From Flavimaricola marinus (lineage in GTDB: Bacteria; Pseudomonadota; Alphaproteobacteria; Rhodobacterales; Rhodobacteraceae): 64,000 nucleotides of DNA. A program made the translations under genes and the position numbers. Below, in pieces: positions 8,254 through 21,121 of the stretch. A model generated the notes under the pieces. That model did no database searches. It saw nothing but the letters and a program-made list of their open reading frames with translations, and had not been told where the DNA came from. The stretch covers positions 186,001-250,000 of the forward strand of contig NZ_FXZK01000005.1 of assembly GCF_900184895.1 (NCBI RefSeq). The letters run 5' to 3'. Each line of letters opens with the position of its first letter. Within the stretch, counting starts at the first letter, position 1.

Positions 8254-9726
8254 TCAGAGCAGCGTGCCCTGCTCGGGGGGCGGTGTCTTTGGCTTTTTCG
8301 GTGACTTTGGTCCGAGGCTCAGACGACCATCCTTGAATTCGATCTCGAGCGATTGCGCGGCGCCGGCGGCGACCTTGTCGGTGACGACCTGACCATCGCC
8401 CCGCACGATGGCATAGCCGCGCGCGAGAGTTGCCTTGTAGCCCAAGGTGCTGCGCAACCTGTCGAGGCTGATCAGCCTGTCGCGTTGCCGTTCGATCCGG
8501 GTGAGCACGAGGGCTGGCTGGAGCCGGCTCGCCCGTTGGGTGAAGGTTTCCGACCGGTCTCTCAGCGTGCGGGTGAGTGCGGGGGTAAGCCGTGCGGCAA
8601 GGCTGTCCGCCCGCCGTCGTTCATCGGCCACCGAGCGCCGGAGCGCGCCGGGACGCAGCGAGAGATCCGCCAGCCTGAGCGCCTTTTTCGCCGTCGCTTC
8701 GCGCAGCGCGGATTTGAGCTGTTCGCCAAGGAAATCAAGCCGTTGCCGCGCCGGGGCCAAGAGCCCGTCGGGCTGAGGCAGGGCGCGGGAGAGATCGCTG
8801 AGCCGTTGCCGCCGCTGCCGCACCCCCTGCTCGAGCCCGCGGTGAAGCCGCGCGCCGAGACTGTCGGTGGTGGCCAGCAGTTCAAGTCGCACGGGCACCG
8901 CTAATTCGGCGGCCGCCGTCGGCGTGGGCGCGCGCTGATCGGAGGCATAGTCGATCAGGGTCGTATCCGTCTCGTGCCCGACGGCCGAGATCAGGGGGAT
9001 CGCGCTCGCGGCGGCGGCCCGGACGACGATCTCCTCGTTGAAGCCCCAGAGGTCTTCGATAGAGCCCCCCCCACGGGCGACGATGATCAGGTCGGGTCGC
9101 GGCAGAGCACCGCCGGGGGTCATCGCGTTGAAGCCTTTGATCGCATTGGCAACTTCGGCAGCGCATTTCGCCCCCTGCACGGCGACCGGCCAGACCAGCA
9201 CCTTGCGCGGGAACCGATCCCGCAACCGGTGCAGAATATCGCGAATCACGGCGCCGGACGGGGATGTGACCACGCCGATCACTTCGGGCAGGAACGGCAG
9301 CGGGCGCTTGCGATCAGCGTCGAATAATCCCTCGGCGGCGAGCGCCTTGCGCCGTTTTTCGAGCATCGCCATCAGCGCCCCGGCCCCCGCGGGCTGGATA
9401 TCCTCGATGACCATCTGATAGCGCGATTGGCCGGGGAAAGTGGTCAGCCGGCCGGTGGCGATGACCTCCATCCCCTCCTCCGGGCGGTGCGTCAGCTTCG
9501 CCGCCTGCCCCTTCCAGATCACCGAGGCGAGCACCGCGCGGTCGTCCTTGAGATCAAGGTAGAGATGCCCCGAGGACGGCCTCGACACCCGCCCCACCTC
9601 GCCGCGCACCCGGACGTGGCTGAACTCGCCCTCGATGGTCCGCTTTACCGCGCCCGAGATCTCGGAGACGCTGAATTCGGGTGCGTTTCCGGGGCCGGTG
9701 TCTGGGGTGTCCTCGAACAGGTCCAT
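8254..9726 (-). CDS. xseA: Exodeoxyribonuclease VII large subunit
   Basis: This 490-residue protein has an N-terminal OB fold (EFSVSEISGAVKRTIEGEF, then the SGHLYLDLKD strand). The catalytic core includes GVVTSPSGAVIRDILHRL, RGGGSIEDLWGFN and SAVGHETD, and a long coiled-coil region follows. With XseB it degrades single-stranded DNA. The reading frame runs open upstream past purD, but the ATG at 9726 gives the family N-terminus. A 70-bp divergent gap separates it from purD. The small subunit xseB is not in this window. Confidence 0.94.
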   Translation of the reverse strand: MDLFEDTPDTGPGNAPEFSVSEISGAVKRTIEGEFSHVRVRGEVGRVSRPSSGHLYLDLKDDRAVLASVIWKGQAAKLTHRPEEGMEVIATGRLTTFPGQSRYQMVIEDIQPAGAGALMAMLEKRRKALAAEGLFDADRKRPLPFLPEVIGVVTSPSGAVIRDILHRLRDRFPRKVLVWPVAVQGAKCAAEVANAIKGFNAMTPGGALPRPDLIIVARGGGSIEDLWGFNEEIVVRAAAASAIPLISAVGHETDTTLIDYASDQRAPTPTAAAELAVPVRLELLATTDSLGARLHRGLEQGVRQRRQRLSDLSRALPQPDGLLAPARQRLDFLGEQLKSALREATAKKALRLADLSLRPGALRRSVADERRRADSLAARLTPALTRTLRDRSETFTQRASRLQPALVLTRIERQRDRLISLDRLRSTLGYKATLARGYAIVRGDGQVVTDKVAAGAAQSLEIEFKDGRLSLGPKSPKKPKTPPPEQGTLL

Positions 9727-9796
9727 GTTGCGTCCTTGTGCCTTGGCTGCGCGGACTTTAGAACGCCGCTGAGCAAAGGCCAAGCAAGGGGGCGGC

Positions 9797-11059
9797 ATGA
9801 ATATCCTGATCTTGGGGAGCGGTGGACGCGAACACGCATTGGCGTGGGCCGTGATGCAAAACCCGAAGTGTGACCGGCTGATCGTGGCGCCGGGCAATGC
9901 CGGCATCGCAGAGATCGCCGACTGCGCCGCTCTCGACATCCTGGACGGAGACGCGGTGGTCGGGTTCGCCTCGGAAAACGCCATCGATCTGGTAATCGTG
10001 GGGCCGGAAGCACCGCTGGAGGCCGGCGTTTCCGATGCATGTCGAGCAGCAGGGCTTGTGGTTTTCGGACCTTCTGCGGCTGCGGCGCAACTTGAAACGT
10101 CGAAAACCTTCACAAAAACGATCTGCGATGCGGCCAACGCACCGACAGCGGCTTGGGCGCGGTTTACCGAAGCAGGCCCTGCCCATGACTACGTGACGGC
10201 GCAAGGCGCCCCGATCGTCATCAAGGCCGACGGTCTTGCGGCGGGCAAGGGCGTCATCGTCGCGATGGAAGAGGCCGAGGCCCACGCCGCGATCGACGAC
10301 ATGCTAGGCGGCGCGTTTGGCGCCGCGGGCGCGTCGGTGGTGATCGAAGAGTTTATGGACGGCGAAGAGGCCTCCTTCTTTGTGCTGGTGGACGGCGAGA
10401 CGGTGCTTCCCATCGGCACGGCGCAAGACCATAAACGCGCCTTCGACGGCGACGAAGGGCCGAATACGGGCGGCATGGGCGCCTATTCGCCCGCCCCCTG
10501 CATGACGGACGCGATCACGCAAATGGCGCTCGACCAGATCATCCGGCCGACCATGGCCGAGATGGCAAGGCAGGGAATGCCCTATCAGGGCGTGCTCTTT
10601 GCGGGGCTGATGATCCAGAACGGGCAGCCACGGCTGGTCGAATACAACTGCCGGTTCGGCGATCCGGAATGTCAGACCCTGATGATGCGCCTGGGGGCCC
10701 AGGCGCTGGACCTGATCCACGGCTGCGCCGAGGGTCGCCTGGAAGAAATGGCCGTCCATTGGGCCGACGACCACGCCGTCAGCGTGGTGATGGCCGCGAA
10801 CGGATATCCCGGCGCTTACGAAAAAGGCAGCATCATCAAGGGGCTGAAGGCGCTGCCCGAGACATCGACCGAGATCGTGTTCCACGCAGGCACGACCGAG
10901 GTCGACGGCGAGATCACCGCGACAGGCGGCCGGGTTCTGGGCGTGACCGCGCGGGGGGCGACCCTGCAAGAGGCACATGACAAGGCCTACGCCATGGTCG
11001 ATGCCATCGACTGGCCCGAAGGGTTCTGCCGCCGGGACATCGGCTGGCGGGCGCTCTAG
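9797..11059 (+). CDS. purD: Phosphoribosylamine-glycine ligase (GAR synthetase)
   Basis: This 420-residue ATP-grasp enzyme catalyses the second step of purine synthesis, joining glycine to phosphoribosylamine. It opens with MNILILGSGGREHALAWA. It carries the ATP-grasp GLAAGKGV and the metal- and substrate-binding regions FDGDEGPNTGGMG and YNCRFGDPECQ. The length is normal for the family. It is divergent from xseA and is followed by a strong terminator. Confidence 0.96.
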   Translation: MNILILGSGGREHALAWAVMQNPKCDRLIVAPGNAGIAEIADCAALDILDGDAVVGFASENAIDLVIVGPEAPLEAGVSDACRAAGLVVFGPSAAAAQLETSKTFTKTICDAANAPTAAWARFTEAGPAHDYVTAQGAPIVIKADGLAAGKGVIVAMEEAEAHAAIDDMLGGAFGAAGASVVIEEFMDGEEASFFVLVDGETVLPIGTAQDHKRAFDGDEGPNTGGMGAYSPAPCMTDAITQMALDQIIRPTMAEMARQGMPYQGVLFAGLMIQNGQPRLVEYNCRFGDPECQTLMMRLGAQALDLIHGCAEGRLEEMAVHWADDHAVSVVMAANGYPGAYEKGSIIKGLKALPETSTEIVFHAGTTEVDGEITATGGRVLGVTARGATLQEAHDKAYAMVDAIDWPEGFCRRDIGWRAL

Positions 11060-11100
11060 GCGGCACCCGCCGATCCAGAGGATCGGTGGACATAAACGCA

Positions 11101-11128
11101 AAAGCCGCGCCCGAAGGCGCGGCTTTTT
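11101..11128. terminator. Bidirectional terminator between purD and carD
   Basis: A perfect GCCGCGCC stem (11104-11111 with 11116-11123) with a CGAA loop has an A-run before it and a T-run after it. It can therefore stop both purD (plus) and carD (minus) transcripts. Confidence 0.9.
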
Positions 11129-11149
11129 CAATTTGGTAACAGCTGCGGA

Positions 11150-11662
11150 TCAGGCGGCGGCGCGGCCGACCAGAACCGAATCGATTTCCTGAGCAGCGGC
11201 CCCTTCGTCGTTGCCTGCGACGGCAGCAATCTCGCGGGTCAGGCGCTCGAGGGCGGCTTCGTAAAGCTGACGCTCGGAATAGCTCTGTTCGCGCTGATCG
11301 TCGGCGCGGTGCAGGTCGCGCACGACCTCTGCAATGGCAATCAGATCGCCCGAGTTGATCTTCTGCTCATATTCCTGCGCGCGGCGCGACCACATGGCCT
11401 TCTTGACCTTGGCCTTGCCCCGGAGGGTCTTCATCGCATGCGCCACCACGTCCGGAGACGACAAGGACCGCATTCCGACTTCGGTCGCCTTATGCGTCGG
11501 CACCCGCAGGGTCATCTTGTCTTTCTCGAACGAGATCACGAACAGCTCGAGGTTCATGCCCGCAACTTCCTGCTCTTCGACATTGACGATCTTGCCAACG
11601 CCGTGGGCCGGATACACAACGAAATCGTTGGGGCGAAACTCGTGCTTTTTGGTTTTGCTCAT
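11150..11662 (-). CDS. carD: CarD/CdnL-family RNA polymerase-binding regulator
   Basis: This 170-residue protein has the CarD Tudor-like RNAP-binding domain at the N-terminus (NDFVVYPAHGVGKIVNVEEQ, then LRVPTHKATEVGMR) and a helical DNA-binding C-terminal part. The family stabilises open complexes, notably at rRNA and housekeeping promoters. A near-perfect terminator lies downstream. It is the last gene of the helicase, S4, fdxA and carD order, although 261 bp separate it from fdxA, so it probably has its own promoter. Confidence 0.92.
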   Translation of the reverse strand: MSKTKKHEFRPNDFVVYPAHGVGKIVNVEEQEVAGMNLELFVISFEKDKMTLRVPTHKATEVGMRSLSSPDVVAHAMKTLRGKAKVKKAMWSRRAQEYEQKINSGDLIAIAEVVRDLHRADDQREQSYSERQLYEAALERLTREIAAVAGNDEGAAAQEIDSVLVGRAAA

Positions 11663-11923
11663 AGTGTCATCCTATATAGCGTGAACCTGATACATCGGCG
11701 GAACTGGCCACAAAAAACCCGGCGGAGCCAATGGGGTCCGTCAGGCGCAGCGTGGCAGTCTGATTTACGTAGCAGGCAGAAACATTAGCCCAACCATACC
11801 ACAAAAAACGCCCCAATAAAAGCATGGCGCGTGGGGTCGGCATAAGAAAGCAGCGTTAACAGACTGTTACCAAACCAGCTCTGGTCATTTGGCGGGCCGA
11901 ATGCCCGCCGCAGACCGAATCGC

Positions 11924-12259
<336 letters not shown>

Positions 12260-12308
12260 GGGCCGGTCCGATTGTGATCTCGCAGCGTAGCTAATGCAGC
12301 CGCCCAGA

Positions 12309-12701
12309 TCATTCAAGCGCAGATGGGTCGTTCTGACGCCGCACCGCGTCGGCGCGCCTGCGATCGCGCCCGGTGGGCCGCCCGCCGCCGTCGTATTTCG
12401 GGTTGGCCGCTTGCTTCGCCGGTGCGGGATCCGACATGTCGTCGTAGAGCCCCTGCGCCTCGGGCGCCGGCCCCCTGCGAGTGCCGCAGCCGAGGATTCG
12501 CACCACCCGAATGCGTTCGTCCTTGGGGAAGGTCAGCACATCGCCGGCCCCGACTGCCCGCGCGGGCTTGCTGACCGGCGTGCCGTTCACCCGCACCTTG
12601 GAGGCGGAGACGATCCCCGCCGCCAGGCTGCGCGTCTTGAAGAACCGTGCCTGCCAGAGCCATTTGTCCAGCCGGATGGTTTCGCGGACCGCTTCGGTCA
12701 T
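12309..12701 (-). CDS. S4-domain RNA-binding protein (Hsp15/HslR-like)
   Basis: This 130-residue protein has an N-terminal S4 fold ([19 protein letters not shown], then [15 protein letters not shown]) and a basic low-complexity tail. The relative Hsp15 binds stalled 50S subunits. The gene starts 27 bp after the helicase ends and is probably co-transcribed with it, which suggests a shared RNA role. Confidence 0.85.
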   Translation of the reverse strand: MTEAVRETIRLDKWLWQARFFKTRSLAAGIVSASKVRVNGTPVSKPARAVGAGDVLTFPKDERIRVVRILGCGTRRGPAPEAQGLYDDMSDPAPAKQAANPKYDGGGRPTGRDRRRADAVRRQNDPSALE

Positions 12702-12728
12702 ACGACTTTGGTCATGCGAAGCGGCCGA

Positions 12729-15695
<2,967 letters not shown>

Positions 15696-15728
15696 TCAGG
15701 GCGTTCCCGGTTTGCCGGGGTCAGAGCG

Positions 15729-16289
15729 TCAGAGCGCCTGACCTTGGAGCATCATTTCGAGCCGTGCGATCGCAGCGGCGGTGTCTTCGTCCGCAGGATA
15801 GACCTCTTGCACGGCGAGGAACACCTCCAGCGCGTCTTCCTTGCGGTCCAGCTCCTCAAGCAACACGCCAAACCCCCGTAACGCCACGAAATTATCCGGG
15901 TTCAGCGTCAGAGCCTGCCGCAGATCCTCCAGCGCCGGGCCGATCAATCCCGATTGATAATAGGCCGCCGCGCGCCGCGAATAGGCTTCGGCAAAGTCCG
16001 GGGCATGGTCGATGGCTGCGGTGAAATGCTCGGCCGCCGTCACAGGCTCCCCCGCTTCCAGCGCGTCCTGGCCCCGCCGTAACAGCAGGTCCATCGCGGC
16101 CGAGCCGCTCTTGGACCACTCGTTCTGAAGCTCCGCTACAAGCCGTTCGGCCTGTATCCCTTCGGCCTGAGACAGCTGTGCCAACAGGTCGTCGACCCGC
16201 GCCTGATCGGCGGCGGCTGGTATGGAAAACCACACTGACGCCGTCAGTGCCGCCACGATACATTTGATCTGATGTGTGATGAACGCCAT
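15729..16289 (-). CDS. Periplasmic tetratricopeptide-repeat protein
   Basis: This 186-residue protein has a signal peptide (hydrophobic segment ending in PAAADQA) and about three TPR-like helical pairs, such as AAEHFTAAIDHAPDFAEAYSRRAAAYY. TPR proteins act as protein-binding scaffolds; the partner is not evident. It is on the same strand as and just upstream of the Suv3-like helicase, though its likely periplasmic location argues against a direct link. Confidence 0.75.
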   Translation of the reverse strand: MAFITHQIKCIVAALTASVWFSIPAAADQARVDDLLAQLSQAEGIQAERLVAELQNEWSKSGSAAMDLLLRRGQDALEAGEPVTAAEHFTAAIDHAPDFAEAYSRRAAAYYQSGLIGPALEDLRQALTLNPDNFVALRGFGVLLEELDRKEDALEVFLAVQEVYPADEDTAAAIARLEMMLQGQAL

Positions 16290-16360
16290 ATCCCCTAATG
16301 TAGCGAGTAGCGCGTCTCTGACCAGAGGGCGATTATCACAACATACGGAGAGGACGACGA

Positions 16361-16651
16361 ATGAGCGATGTAGTGACCGAGGCCGTCGCGGCCCTGAACG
16401 CGAAAATGGCTGGCAACGGCTTTGACCGAACCGCCAAGTTCGTGATCGAGGGCGAAGGCGCCATCATGATCGACGAGGCAGGCGCCCGTGCCGCTGACGA
16501 CCCGGCCGACGTGACACTGACCGCCGATACCGAAACGTTCAAAGCCATTCTGGATGGCGAATTGAACCCCACCTCCGCCTTCATGACCGGCAAGCTGACG
16601 GTCGATGGCGATATGGGCGCCGCGATGGCGCTCTCTGGTGTGCTGGCCTGA
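16361..16651 (+). CDS. SCP2 sterol-carrier domain protein
   Basis: This 96-residue protein is almost entirely an SCP2 fold. Recognisable parts are FVIEGEGAIMIDEAGARAAD, VTLTADTETFKAILDGELNP and FMTGKLTVDGDMGAAM. The fold binds lipids or acyl-CoA in a hydrophobic tunnel. A GGAG site lies upstream of the ATG. It ends 11 bp before a lysophospholipase-like gene, suggesting a lipid-handling pair. Confidence 0.88.
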   Translation: MSDVVTEAVAALNAKMAGNGFDRTAKFVIEGEGAIMIDEAGARAADDPADVTLTADTETFKAILDGELNPTSAFMTGKLTVDGDMGAAMALSGVLA

Positions 16652-16662
16652 GGATTGCCCAA

Positions 16663-17619
16663 ATGACCGAATCGGCCCCTTATTTTGCTGACTTGACCGA
16701 TGCGCCGCAGGACGGCCGAGCCGTCTGGCTGACCGCCGACGACGGTGTCCGGATCAGGGTTGGCCAATGGGGGGCCGATGCCCCGAACGGCACCGTTCTG
16801 ATGTTTCCGGGCCGCTCGGAATATGTCGAGAAATACGGCCATCTGGCCAAGGCCATGCGCGAGCGCGGCTATGCCACCGTGTCGATCGACTGGCGCGGTC
16901 AAGGGCTGGCCGACAGGCTGCAGCCCAACCCGCTCCTTGGCCATGTCGATCACTTTTCCGACTATCAGCGCGATGTCGCCGCCGTGATGGCGCATGTCCG
17001 CGCCGCCGGCCTGCCCGAGCCCTATTACCTTCTCGCCCATTCGATGGGAGGCGCCATCGGCCTGCGCGCGATCTACAACGGGCTCCCGGTCGAGGCCTGT
17101 GCCTTTACCGCCCCGATGTGGGGCATTCAGATGTCGCCCGCGTTGCGCCCCGTCGCCTGGACCCTGTCTTCGGTGAGCAAACCGCTGCGCTTCAGCCATG
17201 TCTTTGCGCCGGGCCGGGTGCCGGAACCCTATGTCCTGCAGTCGGGATTCGAGAACAACACCCTGACCAGCGATCCCGAGATGTTCCGGCAGATGCAGGA
17301 TCACCTGCATGCGCAACCGGCGCTCGGCCTCGGCGGGCCATCGCTGAACTGGCTGAACGAGGCGCTGATCGAGACCCGCGCCCTCGCGGCCCGCCCATCG
17401 CCCGATCTGGCCTGCCTGACGTTCCTCGGCTCCAAGGAGGCCATCGTCGACGTCGCCCGCATTCGCGACCGGATGACTCGCTGGCCGGGCGGGGAGTTGA
17501 TCATGTTCGAGGGTGCGCAGCACGAAGTGCTGATCGAAACGCCCGAGGTGCGGACGGCGATCTTCGACGCACTCGCCAAGCTGTTCGTCCCCGCCCCCTG
17601 CCAGTCGATGGCGGGCTAG
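16663..17619 (+). CDS. Alpha/beta hydrolase, lysophospholipase (PldB)-like
   Basis: This 318-residue serine hydrolase of the Hydrolase_4 group has the oxyanion region MFPGRSEYVEKYG, the WRGQGLADR turn, the nucleophile elbow LAHSMGGA, and a C-terminal FEGAQHEVLIE that supplies the catalytic histidine. It probably acts on lysophospholipids or monoacylglycerols. It directly follows the SCP2 gene and converges on the aldolase with a 4-bp overlap. Confidence 0.86.
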   Translation: MTESAPYFADLTDAPQDGRAVWLTADDGVRIRVGQWGADAPNGTVLMFPGRSEYVEKYGHLAKAMRERGYATVSIDWRGQGLADRLQPNPLLGHVDHFSDYQRDVAAVMAHVRAAGLPEPYYLLAHSMGGAIGLRAIYNGLPVEACAFTAPMWGIQMSPALRPVAWTLSSVSKPLRFSHVFAPGRVPEPYVLQSGFENNTLTSDPEMFRQMQDHLHAQPALGLGGPSLNWLNEALIETRALAARPSPDLACLTFLGSKEAIVDVARIRDRMTRWPGGELIMFEGAQHEVLIETPEVRTAIFDALAKLFVPAPCQSMAG

Positions 17620-18380
17620 GGCGCGATCGACCGGATCCCGCGCGCGACCTCGGCCGCGCCGGACCGGATCCAGCTGTGCTCGGAGGCGACGACGAACATC
17701 GTCATCCCGTGCGGCGCCCATTCGGCGGCCGTCGCGGCATCTGAGACCCAGGTCACATAAGTCTTGCCATGTTGCCGCGCGGCGGCGCCGATGGCGGCGA
17801 GAGCACGGGTCAGCGCCTCTGATCCGACGACGGTCTCGCCATAGCTCACCGACAAATCCCCCGGCCCCGCAAACAGCGCGTCGATCCCCGGCACTGCGGC
17901 GATCTCGGCCACTGCATCCACGCCGGCTGGCTCTTCGATCTGGGCGATCACGATGGTCTGCACATCCTTGGCCAAGACCTCGCCCATCGGCCGGGTGGCA
18001 TAGCCCGCCCAACGGGTCGATCCGGCAAAGCCGCGCCCGCCGGGGCCGAAACGGGCGGCGCGAGCCACCGCTTCGGCCTTCGCCACGCTGTCGACATGGG
18101 GCACCACGACCCCAACCGCGCCGCAATCGAGCGCCGCCAGTATCGCCTCCGGAGCGCCCGACGGCACCCGGATAAACATCGGCATGTCCAAGGCGCATGC
18201 CATCGCCAGACAGGCATCCATTTCGTTCCGGCCAAAAGGCGAATGCTCGGCATCCAGACACAGGAAATCGAGGCCCGACTGCGCCAGAACCTCGATCACC
18301 CGGATGTCGGGTGTCTTGACAAAGGTGCCAGACAGCATCTCTCCCGCCGTCATCCGGCTCTTGAACCCGGCAATCCGCAT
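17616..18380 (-). CDS. HpcH/HpaI-family class II aldolase
   Basis: This 254-residue member of the 4-hydroxy-2-oxoheptanedioate aldolase family has FLCLDAEHSPFGRNEMD (catalytic histidine and acidic residue), VVPHVDSVAKAEAVARAARF with GPGGRGFAG, and the metal site regions AQIEEPAG and DALFAGPGDLSVSYG. It would cleave or form 4-hydroxy-2-oxoacids using a divalent metal. The ATG at 18380 has GGAGG upstream and is preferred over an earlier start at 18431. A paralogue lies at 31968-32735. Confidence 0.86.
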   Translation of the reverse strand: MRIAGFKSRMTAGEMLSGTFVKTPDIRVIEVLAQSGLDFLCLDAEHSPFGRNEMDACLAMACALDMPMFIRVPSGAPEAILAALDCGAVGVVVPHVDSVAKAEAVARAARFGPGGRGFAGSTRWAGYATRPMGEVLAKDVQTIVIAQIEEPAGVDAVAEIAAVPGIDALFAGPGDLSVSYGETVVGSEALTRALAAIGAAARQHGKTYVTWVSDAATAAEWAPHGMTMFVVASEHSWIRSGAAEVARGIRSIAP

Positions 18381-18438
18381 TTTCCGTCCTCCGCTTTGCC
18401 ACAAGCGACCACAGCAGGCCGATTGGCACAAGGCCCCC

Positions 18439-18460
18439 CTTCATCTTGGCAAGAAAACTC
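18439..18460 (-). repeat. Dispersed intergenic repeat, short copy
   Basis: CTTCATCTTGGCAAGAAAACTC is a variant of the repeat near 8.2, 21.1, 37.0, 51.6 and 62.8 kb, here without the hairpin half. It lies in the 116-bp gap between the divergent aldolase and exonuclease genes. Confidence 0.45.
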
Positions 18461-18496
18461 ACTGGCACTACCGCGCCGACACGCTACCCTTTGGTC

Positions 18497-19519
18497 ATGA
18501 GCGCCGTGCTGACCTTCACGCCCGAGGGCATCTACTGCCCCGCAGGCGATTTCCACATCGATCCGTGGCGACCGGTGCCGCGGGCGTTGATCACCCACGG
18601 CCACGCCGACCATGCCCGGTCGGGGATGGGTCATTACCTCAGCACCGACATCGCAGCCCCTGTCCTCCGTCACCGCCTCGGCGATATCCCGATCGACACC
18701 ATCCGCTACGGCGAGAGCCGCCAGATCGGCGGTGCGCAGGTGTCGTTTCATCCGGCGGGCCATGTTCCGGGCTCTGCCCAGATCCGGGTCGAGGTGGCGG
18801 GCGAGGTCTGGGTCGTCTCGGGGGATTACAAGACCGTGGCCGACGGTCTGTCCGACCCGTTCGAGCCGGTCCGCTGTCATGCCTTCATCACCGAATGCAC
18901 CTTTGGCCTGCCGGTGTTCAACTGGACCGGCCAGCAGGATCTGACCGCCCAGATCAACGGCTGGTGGGCAGACAACGCCGAAGCGGGCCGGGTGTCGATG
19001 CTCGGCGCCTACAGCCTGGGCAAGGCGCAGCGCCTGATGCACCTGCTGGATCCCTCCATCGGCCCGATCCTGACCCACGGCGCGGTCGAAGGCACCAATG
19101 CGGTGCTCCGCGCCCAAGGCATCGCCCTGCCCGACACCACGCTCGTCACCCCCGATCTGGACAAGGCCGCCAAGGACCGCGCCATCGTCATCGCCCCGCC
19201 TTCCGCTTTGTCAGGAACGTGGGCGCAGCGTTTCGGCGCCTCGCGCTCCTCCGCCTTCGCCTCCGGCTGGATGGCCCTGCGCGGGGTGCGCAGGCGGCGG
19301 GCGGCGGATCGGGGTTTTGTCGTGTCCGACCATGCCGACTGGGCGGGTCTGAACGAGGCGATAAAGGCCACCGGGGCCGAAAAGATCTTCGTCACTCACG
19401 GCTATACCTCGGTTTTCCGGCGCTGGCTGGAGGAGCAGGGCTATGACGCCCACATCGTCTCGACCGAATACGAAGGCGAGGGCCTCGACACGCCGGACAC
19501 AGAGGCAGAGACCCCATGA
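18497..19519 (+). CDS. Ligase-associated DNA exonuclease (metallo-beta-lactamase fold)
   Basis: This 340-residue metallo-beta-lactamase/beta-CASP-type nuclease has the metal motif ITHGHADHARSG, then FHPAGHVPGSAQ and VVSGDYK. A late histidine region VSDHADW and VTHGYT complete the site. Relatives are encoded beside ATP-dependent DNA ligases and are thought to trim DNA ends for repair. The stop overlaps the ligase start (ATGA), so the two are translationally coupled. Confidence 0.88.
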   Translation: MSAVLTFTPEGIYCPAGDFHIDPWRPVPRALITHGHADHARSGMGHYLSTDIAAPVLRHRLGDIPIDTIRYGESRQIGGAQVSFHPAGHVPGSAQIRVEVAGEVWVVSGDYKTVADGLSDPFEPVRCHAFITECTFGLPVFNWTGQQDLTAQINGWWADNAEAGRVSMLGAYSLGKAQRLMHLLDPSIGPILTHGAVEGTNAVLRAQGIALPDTTLVTPDLDKAAKDRAIVIAPPSALSGTWAQRFGASRSSAFASGWMALRGVRRRRAADRGFVVSDHADWAGLNEAIKATGAEKIFVTHGYTSVFRRWLEEQGYDAHIVSTEYEGEGLDTPDTEAETP

Positions 19520-21114
19520 AACGCTTTGCCCAGCTTTTCACGGCGGTGGATCAAACCACCTCGACGACCCGGAAGGTCGCCGCCCTGTGCGACTATTTCA
19601 CCGACTCCCCTCCACAAGACCGGCTCTGGACCATCGCCCTGTTCTCCGGCCGCCGCCCGAAACGGCTGATCACCACCACGACCCTGCGCGAATGGGCGGC
19701 CGAACGGGCGGGCATCCCGTTGTGGCTGTTCGAGGAAAGCTATCCCGTGGTCGGCGATCTGGCCGAGACGATCTCGCTCGTCCTGCCCCCGGCACAGAAC
19801 GAGACCGATCGCAGCCTGAGCGACTGGATCGGCACCCTGAAAACGCTTTCGGCCCAGGATGACGCGGCACGCAAGGCCGGGGTCCTGGCGGCTTGGGACA
19901 GCCTGCCCGGCATCGAGCGGTTCCTGTTCATCAAGCTGCTCACCGGCGGGTTCCGCATCGGCGTCAGCCAAAAGCTGATGACCCGCGCCCTGGCCCAATC
20001 CACAGGCATCGAAGAGGCGGAGCTGACCCATCGGCTGATGGGAAACTGGACCCCGGATACCGTGAGTTGGGAGAGCCTGATCGAAGCGCCCGATCCCACG
20101 GCCGCGCTGTCACGGCCCTATCCGTTCTACCTTGCCTATGCCTTGGAGGACCCTTCGCAGATCACCAGCGAGGACTGGCAGGCCGAGCGCAAATGGGACG
20201 GCATCCGGGGGCAGCTGATCTGCCGGGCCGGCGAACATCATCTCTGGAGCCGGGGCGAAGAGTTGATGACCGACCGCTTTCCCGAATTGGCCACGCTCAA
20301 GGACTACCTGCCCGACGGCACCGTCATCGACGGTGAGGTGCTGGCGTTTGCAGAAGGCCGGCCCCTGCCTTTTGCCGCGCTGCAAAAGCGGATCGGTCGG
20401 AAGACCGTACCGAAAAAGCTGCTGAGCGAGGCGCCGGTCGTGCTGATGGCCTATGATCTTCTTGAACATGGCGGAGAGGACATCCGCGCCCTGCCCCTGC
20501 GCGAGCGCCGCGCCGCGCTCGGCGCTCTGATCCGGGACCTGCCCGACGGCCTGCCGCTGCACTTGTCGGAAACCGTCCCGTTCGACGGCCCCGAACACCT
20601 CGCCGCGGAACGGCTGGCCAGCCGGGACCTCGGGGCCGAGGGGCTGATGCTCAAGCGGCTGGACAGCCCCTACCTCGCCGGCCGCAAGAAGGGCGACTGG
20701 TGGAAATGGAAGGTCGACCCGCTGACCATCGACGCGGTGATGATCTATGCCCAGTCAGGCTCCGGCAGGCGGGCCAACCTGTTCACCGATTTCACCTTCG
20801 CGGTCTGGGACGGCCCACACGAAGACCGAACGCTGGTGCCCTTTACCAAGGCCTATTCGGGGCTCACCGACGCCGAGTTCCGCTCGATCACCGCATGGGT
20901 GCGCAAGAACACGACCCAGCGCTTTGGCCCGGTGCGTCAGGTCACGCCGCACCACGTCTTCGAGATCGCCTTCGAGGGCATTCAGGCCAGCCCCCGGCAC
21001 AAATCCGGCGTGGCGCTGCGGTTTCCCCGGATGAGCCGCTGGCGGCAGGACAAGCCGCTGTCAGAGGCCAACACCCTCGACGACCTGAAAGACATGCTCG
21101 ATCAATTCGGCTGA
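19516..21114 (+). CDS. ATP-dependent DNA ligase
   Basis: This 532-residue ligase has the nucleotidyl-transfer lysine in ERKWDGIRGQL (Lys226), motif III-IIIa regions IDGEVLAF and MAYDLLEHGG, motif IV EGLMLKR and motif V KKGDWWKWK, and an OB-fold C-terminus. The N-terminal 200 residues form the DNA-binding domain. It is an accessory repair ligase separate from NAD-dependent LigA. It is coupled to the exonuclease gene. In many bacteria a Lhr-type helicase and a phosphatase follow; here pepF follows instead. Confidence 0.92.
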   Translation: MKRFAQLFTAVDQTTSTTRKVAALCDYFTDSPPQDRLWTIALFSGRRPKRLITTTTLREWAAERAGIPLWLFEESYPVVGDLAETISLVLPPAQNETDRSLSDWIGTLKTLSAQDDAARKAGVLAAWDSLPGIERFLFIKLLTGGFRIGVSQKLMTRALAQSTGIEEAELTHRLMGNWTPDTVSWESLIEAPDPTAALSRPYPFYLAYALEDPSQITSEDWQAERKWDGIRGQLICRAGEHHLWSRGEELMTDRFPELATLKDYLPDGTVIDGEVLAFAEGRPLPFAALQKRIGRKTVPKKLLSEAPVVLMAYDLLEHGGEDIRALPLRERRAALGALIRDLPDGLPLHLSETVPFDGPEHLAAERLASRDLGAEGLMLKRLDSPYLAGRKKGDWWKWKVDPLTIDAVMIYAQSGSGRRANLFTDFTFAVWDGPHEDRTLVPFTKAYSGLTDAEFRSITAWVRKNTTQRFGPVRQVTPHHVFEIAFEGIQASPRHKSGVALRFPRMSRWRQDKPLSEANTLDDLKDMLDQFG

Positions 21115-21121
21115 GCCCGGG

